A stretch of DNA of 40,773 nt from Treponema sp. (lineage in GTDB: Bacteria > Spirochaetota > Spirochaetia > Treponematales > Treponemataceae). The DNA is taken from the NCBI GenBank assembly GCA_016290335.1, contig JAEETM010000029.1, positions 1 to 40,773 on the forward strand, in the 5' to 3' direction. Both the position numbers and the translations under genes were made by a program. The notes under the pieces are model-generated. The model made no database searches. It worked only from the letters and a program-made list of their open reading frames with translations, and was not told the origin of the DNA. Shown here one piece after another: positions 1-7,411 of the stretch. The first letter of the stretch is position 1. Every line of letters starts with the position of its first letter.

Positions 1-84
1 ATCGGTGGCAGAAGGAGATAAACGAGATAAATAAAGCAGATTTTCAAGCGTCTGCTGATCAATTTGTTTGTGTTGTGTTGCCAT
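1..84 (-). CDS. gatC: Start of a GatC-like amidotransferase subunit (partial)
   Basis: The first 28 codons of a leftward gene that runs off the left edge. The readable protein begins MATQHKQIDQQTLENLLYLS and continues RLSPSATD. The pattern of a polar start followed by a helix with an LxxLxRL-type motif is what the N-terminus of GatC, the small subunit of the Asp-tRNA(Asn)/Glu-tRNA(Gln) amidotransferase, looks like. GatC normally has about 95 residues and stabilises GatA and GatB, so gatA would be expected further left. There is no Shine-Dalgarno; a TATAAT box (reverse strand, 92-97) lies 7 nt upstream of the ATG. The assignment rests on a short fragment. Confidence 0.45.
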   Translation of the reverse strand, partial: MATQHKQIDQQTLENLLYLSRLSPSATD

Positions 85-95
85 GGCAAACATTA

Positions 96-250
96 TAGTG
101 AAAAAATAAATGTTGGTCACTATATCAGGGCAAACGCGATATAAATACTTTTATTTAAAAAATGGCTCCCGGTCGAGTGACGATTTCTAGGTTAATTATT
201 TATAATGCGTTTGCCCTTATTTCATAGATACTATCTTCATTTTTTCACTA
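96..250. repeat. Imperfect palindromic element with two nested inverted repeats
   Basis: The non-coding stretch between the two first genes has nested inverted repeats. Outer arms are TAGTGAAAAAA at 96-106 and TTTTTTCACTA at 240-250. Inner arms are AGGGCAAACGC at 127-137 and GCGTTTGCCCT at 207-217. Both pairs are perfect and roughly concentric. The element holds no ORF. It could be a MITE-like remnant or a long hairpin between divergent genes. No target-site duplication is evident by eye. Confidence 0.5.
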
Positions 251-290
251 AAATCTTTACAGTTGCTCGGTTATGATTTACAGTATTTAT

Positions 291-803
291 ATGAAGAAGA
301 TTATTTGTTTTACAGTTTTACTTTTATTAACGATGATTGCTTTTGCTGAGGGCACAAAATCCGCTGGTTCGGCTGATGATTATGCGCTCACTTTTTTTAA
401 GAAGCTCAATAAAACGCAGGAAAAGTTAACTTATATGCACAAAAAGGGAAATCTTGCGAAGGTGGGGACGGAAACTGTAAATGGGAATATTTCGGGGACG
501 CTTTTTTATGATGTGAAGATTAAGGGGATGGGGGCTGTTGTTACGCTCAGGTATACTGATTTTTGTGATGAAGAAGGATGGGTTTACGACGGCGAAGTTC
601 TTACTTATTCAAATATGTCGCAGGACGGGCATTTTGAAGGAACAATAAAAGTCAGCGGAATTGAACCTGCCGAAATCAGCTATGATAAAGTGATTATGAA
701 AAACGGTGCCCCGGGAGATGGATTTTATACAGTAAGTTTTCCAGACCGGCAAGGTACACCGGCAAAGGTTGATTATTCGGTTTATTTGAAATCTAAGAAA
801 TAA
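291..803 (+). CDS. Exported protein of unknown function
   Basis: About 170 residues. The ATG at 291 is preferred over the one at 273 because it places Lys-Lys directly before a hydrophobic segment (KKIICFTVLLLLTMIAFAEG), a clear signal peptide; no strong Shine-Dalgarno supports either start. No lipobox cysteine is visible, so a soluble periplasmic or secreted protein is likely. The mature part is rich in alternating beta-type segments and ends with a lysine-rich tail. I do not recognise the family. It stands alone, convergent with the leftward transporter gene ending at 818. Confidence 0.65.
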   Translation: MKKIICFTVLLLLTMIAFAEGTKSAGSADDYALTFFKKLNKTQEKLTYMHKKGNLAKVGTETVNGNISGTLFYDVKIKGMGAVVTLRYTDFCDEEGWVYDGEVLTYSNMSQDGHFEGTIKVSGIEPAEISYDKVIMKNGAPGDGFYTVSFPDRQGTPAKVDYSVYLKSKK

Positions 804-817
804 TTTTCTTCGGAAGC

Positions 818-1720
818 TCACGAAGGATTTTCTTTGGAAGGATTTTTCTCCTTTTTTTTTGAAGTATTGCTGATTATAATTCCGCCGAGCACAAGTGCAA
901 TTCCAAGAACAACGCTCCAGGACATTTTTTCATGAAACCAGATTATTCCGTTTAAAGTTGCAACAACCGGTTCAACAGAAGCAATAATGGAAGCCTGTCC
1001 GTTTTCTACAGATTTTAGGCCCAGAGTATAAGTTATGTACGGGATCACTGTGGAAACTAAAACAAAGGCAATTGCAAGAAAAACACTGCCCGCCGATTCT
1101 GTAACCGCCGCAGCAACATTACCCGGCTTTGCAAAAAACACTGTTGCAACTGTTGCAAATACAAAAGTGTAAAAGCTGATTGTATACGATTCGTAACCGC
1201 GCTCAATTGCGTATCGGCTGAAAATTGAATAAAGCGCATAACCAAGACCGGCACCTAAACCAATCATAAGCTTTGTAAAAGTCAAACGCTCTACTCCATT
1301 TCCGCCAAAAAGGCCCGTTACAAAAATGAGCCCTGTAAAAGAAAGAACAAGCGCAATCACTTTTTTTATGGTTAGCCGTTCTTTAAAACAGACTGCGGAA
1401 ATCAGCATAACAAAAGCGGGAGCTGTATAAAGAAGAATTGCTGCCACCGAAAGCGAGGTAATCGTAATCTCTTTAAAATAACAGAGATTAAAAAACACAA
1501 TGCTCAAAAGTCCGGTTCCTGCAAAACACCATAAATCGCGCAAACGGATGCGGAAAAGTTTTTTATCCTTTATCAAAAGAACAACGGCCATAATAACAGA
1601 AGTAAGCACGGCACGAAGAAAAACAATATCCCAGGAGGTAAGGCCTTTTTCATTGAGCGGGCGCACGAACAGTCCCATGCAGCCCCACAAGATTCCCGCA
1701 AGCAGAATTAAAAACTTCAT
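818..1720 (-). CDS. EamA/DMT-family inner-membrane transporter
   Basis: 300 residues with about ten hydrophobic helices arranged as two EamA repeats (roughly 1-135 and 145-280), typical of the drug/metabolite transporter superfamily. The start LLAGILWGCMGLFVRPL and the second-repeat signature TLNGIIWFHEKMSWSVVLGI fit the EamA consensus, and the length is normal for the family. Substrates of such carriers (amino acids, nucleosides, sugars, drugs) cannot be read from sequence. Its ATG follows the stop codon of the GH43 gene directly (TAAATG), so the two are translationally coupled. That makes export or uptake of a carbohydrate-related metabolite conceivable but unproven. The C-terminus is Lys/Glu rich. 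Confidence 0.85.
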   Translation of the reverse strand: MKFLILLAGILWGCMGLFVRPLNEKGLTSWDIVFLRAVLTSVIMAVVLLIKDKKLFRIRLRDLWCFAGTGLLSIVFFNLCYFKEITITSLSVAAILLYTAPAFVMLISAVCFKERLTIKKVIALVLSFTGLIFVTGLFGGNGVERLTFTKLMIGLGAGLGYALYSIFSRYAIERGYESYTISFYTFVFATVATVFFAKPGNVAAAVTESAGSVFLAIAFVLVSTVIPYITYTLGLKSVENGQASIIASVEPVVATLNGIIWFHEKMSWSVVLGIALVLGGIIISNTSKKKEKNPSKENPS

Positions 1721-2794
1721 TTATTTTGCCGTACCCGGTATTGCGTTTACGCCGTCACACTTTTCAATTGTGTTGATTGAACCGTCATCATTATATTTAA
1801 ACTCGGCAACACAAACACTGCGGTGAAAAAGGCTGCCGCCAGGAAGCTGACCTGTATGATAGAAAAGATAAGAGTGGCCCTTAAAATCTGCAATGCCCGG
1901 ATGATTTGTAAAAACGCCGTCCTTGTCTATCATAAGAACACCGCCGTACACCCACGGACCGGTTGGAGATTTTGAAGTTGAATACGCAAGATGTTCAATA
2001 TTTTTACCTTCTGCAAATGCGGCATAAACCATATAGTAAAGACCGTTGCGCTTATAGAACCATGGACCTTCGCCGTAAGAGGTTCCGGTATCGTGGCTGC
2101 CCTTTGCAAAAGATTCAACTGTCATCGGGATTTTTACAACACCAACTTTTTTGTTGTAAGAAATCATATCTTCGTTTAAGAGCACATAACGCAGTTCAGG
2201 ATTTCCAAAATAAAGATAAGCCTGTCCGTCATCATCAATATAAACTGTAGGGTCAATGTCGTTCCAGTCGCCTTCGTTTACAAGCGGGTAACCCAAATCT
2301 TTAAACGGACCAGCTGGATTATCAGAAACGCCAACTGCAATTGCCATGCCGCCATTTTTCTTGTGAACAGGGCAATACAAATAAAACTTGCCGTTGCGCT
2401 CAATTGCCTGTGGAGCCCAGGCCCTGTCATCTGCCCAGGAAATGTCATCAAGCGAAAAGATTTTTCCGTGGTCGGTCCAGTTCACCATATCCTTTGTAGA
2501 AAAACAGCGCCAGTCTTTCATTGTATAAAAATTGTTGATGAGCTGGTCTTCATCGTGTGTTGTGTAAAGATAAAGTGTGTCGCCGTAAACCATTGGTGCC
2601 GGATCTGCTGTATAAATATTCTTGATAATCGGATTTGTATGAAAAGTTTTTTCTTCCATGTTAGTTTTACCTGCCTTGTTTTGTTGTGTACTTTTTGACT
2701 GTGCATTTTTCTGTTGCGCAAAACCTGTCTGCATAAAAAGCATCAGTGTTGAGAATATTATCATAAATCTGAGTAAAAGAAAATTGCGTTTCAT
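1721..2794 (-). CDS. GH43-family glycoside hydrolase, exported
   Basis: 357 residues with an N-terminal signal peptide (MKRNFLLLRFMIIFSTLMLF, cleavage near GFAQQ). The mature part is a five-bladed beta-propeller of family GH43 (arabinofuranosidase/xylosidase type). The catalytic Asp base is in ADPAP, the pKa-modulating Asp in DIDPTVYID, and the catalytic acid Glu in GEGP. All three are present, so activity on arabinose- or xylose-containing plant polysaccharide is likely, with the exact linkage unknown. It heads a two-gene operon with the EamA transporter. A TATACT box (reverse strand, 2801-2806) sits 6 nt before the ATG, with no Shine-Dalgarno between. Confidence 0.88.
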   Translation of the reverse strand: MKRNFLLLRFMIIFSTLMLFMQTGFAQQKNAQSKSTQQNKAGKTNMEEKTFHTNPIIKNIYTADPAPMVYGDTLYLYTTHDEDQLINNFYTMKDWRCFSTKDMVNWTDHGKIFSLDDISWADDRAWAPQAIERNGKFYLYCPVHKKNGGMAIAVGVSDNPAGPFKDLGYPLVNEGDWNDIDPTVYIDDDGQAYLYFGNPELRYVLLNEDMISYNKKVGVVKIPMTVESFAKGSHDTGTSYGEGPWFYKRNGLYYMVYAAFAEGKNIEHLAYSTSKSPTGPWVYGGVLMIDKDGVFTNHPGIADFKGHSYLFYHTGQLPGGSLFHRSVCVAEFKYNDDGSINTIEKCDGVNAIPGTAK

Positions 2795-2806
2795 ATTGGG
2801 AGTATA
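2795..2806 (-). promoter_or_regulatory. -10 box directly before the GH43 start codon
   Basis: Reverse-strand TATACT at 2801-2806 is followed by only CCCAAT before the ATG (2794). Transcription would begin at or next to the start codon. The -35 region is poor. Confidence 0.4.
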
Positions 2807-2903
2807 GCAAACAATAAATTAGACTTCTACACATTTCTTGAATATATTTGTTATATAACAAAATCGTTTGTAAATATAGGATAAACATATTAGCGGAGGA
2901 TTG

Positions 2904-3755
2904 ATGAACCAGACTGTTTTTGAAAATCTGACTCTTGATGAAGAACGGGCGCTTTATGGTATTAACAGTGCAATTGTAAGGAATTGCCGTTTTGACGGAC
3001 CTGCTGACGGGGAATCGGCAATGAAGGAAGCACGGAATATTGAAGTTGAAGCCTGCTATATGAATCTCCGCTATCCCTTCTGGCATGTGGAAAATGCTAA
3101 AATTACAAAGTGTACGCTTACCGATAAATGCAGGGCCGCTTTGTGGTACGATAAAAATATTGTGATTGAAAACTGCGAGCTTGGCGGAATAAAGGCCCTG
3201 CGTGAATGTGAAAATATTACGCTTAAGGATTCTACGGTTAATTCCCCGGAGTTTATCTGGAAATGCCGGAATATGATAATTGATAACGTTACGGTTGAGC
3301 AGTCGGAGTACCCTTTTTTTGAAGTTTATGGCGCAAAAATCAACGGACTTAAACTTAAAGGTAAGTACTCTTTCCAGTATGATGAAGATATTGAAATAAC
3401 CGACTCTGAGCTTGATACAAAGGATGCGTTCTGGCACACAAAAAATGTTACGGTCCGCAACAGTGTAATCAAAAGTGAATATCTTGGCTGGTATTCAGAA
3501 AACCTTAAGCTAATAAACTGCCGAATTGTTGGAACACAGCCGTTCTGTTACTGTAAAAATCTTGTTCTTGAAAACTGCACAATGGAAAACTGCAACCTTT
3601 CTTTTGAGCGCTCAACCGTAACAGCCACAGTTACCGGTAAAATTGACAGTGTGAAAAATCCTCTTGGTGGAAAAATTATTGCCAGCGAAATTGGAGAAGT
3701 GATTTTAGAAAAAGAAATCGTTGGCAATAATAAAACAGAAATAATTATATCGTAA
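2904..3755 (+). CDS. DUF3737-family right-handed beta-helix protein
   Basis: 283 residues built from repeated short beta rungs (xIxNCxL, VxVRNSxI, LVLENC), the pattern of a right-handed parallel beta-helix. The opening NQTVFENLTLDEERALYGI and the recurring SEFxW, YPFW and AFWH phrases are those of the DUF3737 family, found in gut Firmicutes and spirochaetes. There is no signal peptide, so the protein is cytoplasmic. Function is unknown; it has no obvious pectinase active site. The ATG at 2904 is preceded by GGAGG at 2895-2899; a TTG at 2901 is an unlikely alternative because it abuts the Shine-Dalgarno. Confidence 0.8.
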   Translation: MNQTVFENLTLDEERALYGINSAIVRNCRFDGPADGESAMKEARNIEVEACYMNLRYPFWHVENAKITKCTLTDKCRAALWYDKNIVIENCELGGIKALRECENITLKDSTVNSPEFIWKCRNMIIDNVTVEQSEYPFFEVYGAKINGLKLKGKYSFQYDEDIEITDSELDTKDAFWHTKNVTVRNSVIKSEYLGWYSENLKLINCRIVGTQPFCYCKNLVLENCTMENCNLSFERSTVTATVTGKIDSVKNPLGGKIIASEIGEVILEKEIVGNNKTEIIIS

Positions 3756-3801
3756 GCTTTTGAAAATCCCCCAAAAAGATTAAAGCCTTCCTCAGCAGCT
3801 T

Positions 3802-5517
3802 TTACTCAGCACCGCCGATTATATTTCTTGCGCGTTCCAAAGCAGAGTTTATGTTATCGTAAATATTTTCGCGTCCAAGCTTGTCGGCCATGCCGGTTTT
3901 TTCCAGAAGAAGATACGGCTGTGTGTGGATTCCGCTGATTACGATTTTTATACCTTTACGGTCAAAGGCAGCCTTTGCCTGCTCAAGGGCTTTGATTCCG
4001 CCGGCATCTATATAAATTGTGTTGCGCATCCTCAGAATTAAAACCTTGCAGTTTGCCTGAGCGCGTTCTGTTGCAAGCTCAAACTTTCTTACCGTTCCAA
4101 AGAATAAAGGACCTTCAATTTCGTAAACAAAGCACTCTTTTGGAATATCAAGATTTTCAGCCGGCTGGTCACTTCTAATTCCACCAGTAAGAACTTCGCG
4201 TGCATTCTGAACTTCGCTCAAATCAATCATTTTCTTGATAAAGAAGAAAGCTGCAAAACCAAGACCAACTTCAATTGCTACCGTCAAATCAACGAATACC
4301 GTAATAAAGAAGGTAACAAGGAAAACACAAATGTCAGATTTCTGTCCTTTTAATAAAGCTTTAATTGCAGAAAAGCCAGCCATGTTCCAGGCAACATTTA
4401 TTAGAACAGCAGCAAGTGCCGGCATTGGAATAAACGAAGCATATTTTCCTGCAAAAAGAAGGATGAGCAAAAGAGTGAGCGCATGAACAATTCCTGCTAC
4501 AGGAGTTCGGCCGCCATTTTTAATGTTGGTTGCGGTTCGGGCAATTGCGCCGGTCGCAGGAATGCCCTGGAAAAGAGGGCTTGCAATATTTGCAATTCCC
4601 TGAGCAATCAGCTCCATGTTTGAATCGTGCTTTGTTCCAATCATACCATCTGCAACAACTGCACTAAGAAGCGATTCAATTGCGGCAAGAACAGCAATGG
4701 AAATGGCAGTTGGGAAAAGGCTTGTGATTGTCTTTATACTGAAGTCCGGGAGCTGAGGAGCCGGTAACGTGGTTGGTATAACAAAATGTTCAGCGCCGCT
4801 TGCAAACCTTCCGATTGTGTCGGCATGAAGATTGCAGTATTTTTCAAGAATAAGATTTACAACTGTTGCAAGAATTATTACAACAAACGAACCCGGGATT
4901 TTCTTAATGAACTTTGACCAGATGAAAATAAAGGCAAGACAAACAGCGGCCATAATAAACGAATACCAGTTTACGGTTGCGGCACTCTTAATGTACACAA
5001 TCATCTTTGGTAAAAAGTCACCCGGCATTTTTGAATACTCTTCTCCAAGAATTTTCATTGGTGTTGAAAAATCATAAGAGAGACCAAAGAAGTCGCCAAG
5101 CTGACCGAATGCAATTGTTACTGCGATACCAGCGGTAAAGCCTGTTACAATTGTGTATGGAATAAATTTAACAAGGCCTCCCATCTTAAAAATACCGAGG
5201 AAAATCAGAATGATTCCGGCCATGAGCGTTGCAGTGGCAAGTCCGCTTACACCATACTGGGCAACAACTGAATAAACAATAACGGCAAAAGCACCTGTTG
5301 GTCCGCCAATCTGAACGCGGCTTCCTCCAAATGCACTGATGCAGAAGCCTGCAATTATGGCAGTATAAAGTCCTGCAGAAGGATTAACCCCTGAAGCAAT
5401 GGCAAACGCAATTGCAAGCGGTAAAGCAACAATTCCTACTATAATACCTGCGATTAAATCGCTGAAAAATTGTTTTGAATTGTAAGTTTTAAATGTATTT
5501 AAAATTTCTGGTTTCAT
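3802..5517 (-). CDS. SulP-family anion transporter with C-terminal STAS domain
   Basis: 571 residues. The first ~430 form the multi-helix SulP/SLC26 core (DLIAGIIVGIVALPLAIAFA near residue 20, then GGSRVQIGGPTGAFAVIV, the conserved SulP substrate-site region). Residues ~455-565 are a cytoplasmic STAS domain with IYIDAGGIKALEQA, where Ala stands in place of the phospho-accepting Ser/Thr of SpoIIAA-type STAS proteins. Members move sulfate, bicarbonate, dicarboxylates or chloride, and the substrate cannot be told here. A TATAAT (reverse strand, 5526-5531) lies 8 nt before the ATG and there is no Shine-Dalgarno. Confidence 0.92.
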   Translation of the reverse strand: MKPEILNTFKTYNSKQFFSDLIAGIIVGIVALPLAIAFAIASGVNPSAGLYTAIIAGFCISAFGGSRVQIGGPTGAFAVIVYSVVAQYGVSGLATATLMAGIILIFLGIFKMGGLVKFIPYTIVTGFTAGIAVTIAFGQLGDFFGLSYDFSTPMKILGEEYSKMPGDFLPKMIVYIKSAATVNWYSFIMAAVCLAFIFIWSKFIKKIPGSFVVIILATVVNLILEKYCNLHADTIGRFASGAEHFVIPTTLPAPQLPDFSIKTITSLFPTAISIAVLAAIESLLSAVVADGMIGTKHDSNMELIAQGIANIASPLFQGIPATGAIARTATNIKNGGRTPVAGIVHALTLLLILLFAGKYASFIPMPALAAVLINVAWNMAGFSAIKALLKGQKSDICVFLVTFFITVFVDLTVAIEVGLGFAAFFFIKKMIDLSEVQNAREVLTGGIRSDQPAENLDIPKECFVYEIEGPLFFGTVRKFELATERAQANCKVLILRMRNTIYIDAGGIKALEQAKAAFDRKGIKIVISGIHTQPYLLLEKTGMADKLGRENIYDNINSALERARNIIGGAE

Positions 5518-5531
5518 AAGCAGCCATTATA
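5518..5531 (-). promoter_or_regulatory. -10 box close to the SulP start codon
   Basis: Reverse-strand TATAAT at 5526-5531, 8 nt before the ATG at 5517. The -35 region matches consensus poorly. The transcript would be leaderless or nearly so. Confidence 0.4.
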
Positions 5532-5573
5532 ATGAGGTTTGAGAAGATAGAAAAGTGGGTTAATAACAGGCTT

Positions 5574-6083
5574 TTATAAACTTAACTCTTTATAGATTTT
5601 TTCAATCACGGGGGATTTGTGATTTATGTAGGCGTCGATATCATGCGGGTAAAGTCTGGCGGCTTCTTCTTTTATGTGACTGTATTCCTGTACGGCCTGA
5701 GGATGAGTGCGGAGATAGTCTCTGAAGGCAAGATGACGTTTAAGCTCGAGGGAAGATTCGGGGCAGACATACAGGTGATGTTCTTTTAAATGAGTTTTGC
5801 CTTCGTAGTAAAAGGCTTCGCGGCCTGGGATGCCAAGATTGCCTTCGTGAATGTAGCCGATTGTGGCGAGCTTTTCTATTGCAGTGGAAACCTCATCATC
5901 TTTTACAACAACATCAATGTCGATAATCGGTTTTGCAGAAAGACCTTTTATAGAGGTGCTGCCAACATGTTCAATACGCAGGGCTGTTTTTCCAAGGGCT
6001 GACTGGAGCTCTGATTCTATCTGTGCAAAGTTCTGTTCCCAGGTTTTATCATAAGGCTGAACTATAATATTCCTAACTGGCAT
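5574..6083 (-). CDS. GrpB/UPF0157-family nucleotidyltransferase-fold protein
   Basis: 169 residues, full length for the GrpB (UPF0157) family. The diagnostic motif is EHVGSTSIKGLSAKPIIDID (residues ~38-57), where GSTS and the paired Asp residues resemble the active site of the nucleotidyltransferase fold; H-rich KEHHLYV follows later. The biochemical role of the family is not settled; some members have been linked to dephospho-CoA kinase fusions. It is monocistronic and divergent from galK. Its promoter has an extended -10 (TGATATAAT, with TATAAT on the reverse strand at 6104-6109) and AGGAACGG as Shine-Dalgarno. Confidence 0.85.
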   Translation of the reverse strand: MPVRNIIVQPYDKTWEQNFAQIESELQSALGKTALRIEHVGSTSIKGLSAKPIIDIDVVVKDDEVSTAIEKLATIGYIHEGNLGIPGREAFYYEGKTHLKEHHLYVCPESSLELKRHLAFRDYLRTHPQAVQEYSHIKEEAARLYPHDIDAYINHKSPVIEKIYKELSL

Positions 6084-6138
6084 TTTTCCGTTCCTAATTT
6101 TCTATTATATCATACCTATTAATTAAATGAAAACTTCA

Positions 6139-6167
6139 TTTACATATAAAAAATAAGATGATATTAT
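6139..6167 (+). promoter_or_regulatory. Promoter of the galK-addBA-helicase-M16 operon
   Basis: TTTACA at 6139-6144, a 17-nt spacer, then TATTAT at 6162-6167: five of six matches in each box. Start expected near 6174, followed by AAAGGA at 6186-6191 and the galK ATG at 6200. No other good promoter was seen in the tight gene junctions that follow. Confidence 0.65.
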
Positions 6168-6199
6168 CAAAAATAAATCTGAAAAAAAGGATAATTAAA

Positions 6200-7411
6200 A
6201 TGGCAGACGATTTGACTTCCAAAGAATATACACCACAAGAGCTTAAAGACGCTTTTGTAAAAATGTACGGCGGAAACGAAGCAGAAGTACGGCTCTACTC
6301 TTCTCCGGCCAGAATCAATATTATTGGTGAGCACATAGACTACAACGGTGGCAAGGTTTTTCCGGCAAGCATAAACCGTTATCTTTACATTGCAATCCGC
6401 AAACGAAACGACTCTAAGATTTTTTATAATGATATAAGATTTCCGGGCAGCTACGAGTTTGATGTGAACCAGACCTTTGTTTACGACAAGGCAAACGATT
6501 ATGCAAATTATTTGAACGGAATATTGCAGCAGTTAAAAGGCCGCGGCTTTAAGTTTGAGTGTGGCTTTGAAATACTTATGGCTTCCAACATTCCTGCAGG
6601 TGGCGGCATTTCATCATCTTCTGCGCTGGAATGCGGCTTTGCGTTTGCAGTGATTGACACCTTTAGTTTCAGCCTGGACCGCATTGAAATTGCAAAGCTC
6701 GGCCAGATGAGTGAGCACAATTTTATGAACGTTAAGTGCGGAATTATGGACCAGTTTATAATTGCAACCGGTAAGAAAAATTATGCGGAGCTTTTAGACT
6801 GCAACACACTTGATTATGAATATGTTCCGCTTGAGCTTGGCGATTACAGATTTGTTGTTATGAATACCAACAAGGTTCGTAAATTGGCTGATTCAAAATA
6901 TAACGAAAGGCGCGGACAGTGCGAACAGGCTTTAAAAATCCTTCAGGATAATGATGTAAAAGCCGGCGGTTCAAAGCTTTCTGCACTTTGCGAACTGACT
7001 CCCGCTGAATGGGAAAAATGCGCCAGCCTTGTTGCCGACCCGGTTTTGAAAAAACGCGCCACCCATTGTATTGCAGAAAACCAGCGCGTAATTGATGCCG
7101 CTGCAACACTTAAAGCCGGCAACCTTGAAAAGCTCGGACAGCTTTTAAATGCAAGCCACAAATCATTAAAAGAAGATTACGAAGTAACAGGAATAGAACT
7201 GGACACCCTTGCCGAAGTTTCCCAGAAACAGGAAGGCTGCCTTGGTGCCCGCATGACTGGTGCCGGTTTTGGCGGCTGCGCAATTGCACTAGTTCACAAA
7301 GATAAAATCGATACCTTTATTGAAAACGTTCAGAACGCCTATGTAAAAGCAATCGGTTACAAAGCAGGCTTTTTTGTGTGTGAAACTGGGGATGGAGTTA
7401 GTCTTTTATGA
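6200..7411 (+). CDS. galK: Galactokinase
   Basis: 403 residues from the ATG at 6200, which has AAAGGA 8 nt upstream; the longer reading from 6158 adds an unlikely lysine-rich leader. All three GHMP-kinase motifs are present: galactokinase signature SPARINIIGEHIDYNGG (37-51), the ATP-binding loop PAGGGISSSSALE (~131-143), and GARMTGAGFGGCAIAL near residue 349. The catalytic Asp lies in CGIMDQF. It phosphorylates galactose to galactose-1-phosphate in the Leloir pathway. No galT or galE is nearby. It is the first gene of an operon and overlaps the next gene by 4 nt (ATGA), an unusual partner for DNA-repair genes. Confidence 0.95.
   Translation: MADDLTSKEYTPQELKDAFVKMYGGNEAEVRLYSSPARINIIGEHIDYNGGKVFPASINRYLYIAIRKRNDSKIFYNDIRFPGSYEFDVNQTFVYDKANDYANYLNGILQQLKGRGFKFECGFEILMASNIPAGGGISSSSALECGFAFAVIDTFSFSLDRIEIAKLGQMSEHNFMNVKCGIMDQFIIATGKKNYAELLDCNTLDYEYVPLELGDYRFVVMNTNKVRKLADSKYNERRGQCEQALKILQDNDVKAGGSKLSALCELTPAEWEKCASLVADPVLKKRATHCIAENQRVIDAAATLKAGNLEKLGQLLNASHKSLKEDYEVTGIELDTLAEVSQKQEGCLGARMTGAGFGGCAIALVHKDKIDTFIENVQNAYVKAIGYKAGFFVCETGDGVSLL

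Noticed and set aside
2667..3437. Long leftward frame opposite the DUF3737 gene
   Set aside because: It is antisense to a protein with clear beta-helix repeats, has no ribosome site and shows no recognisable domain.
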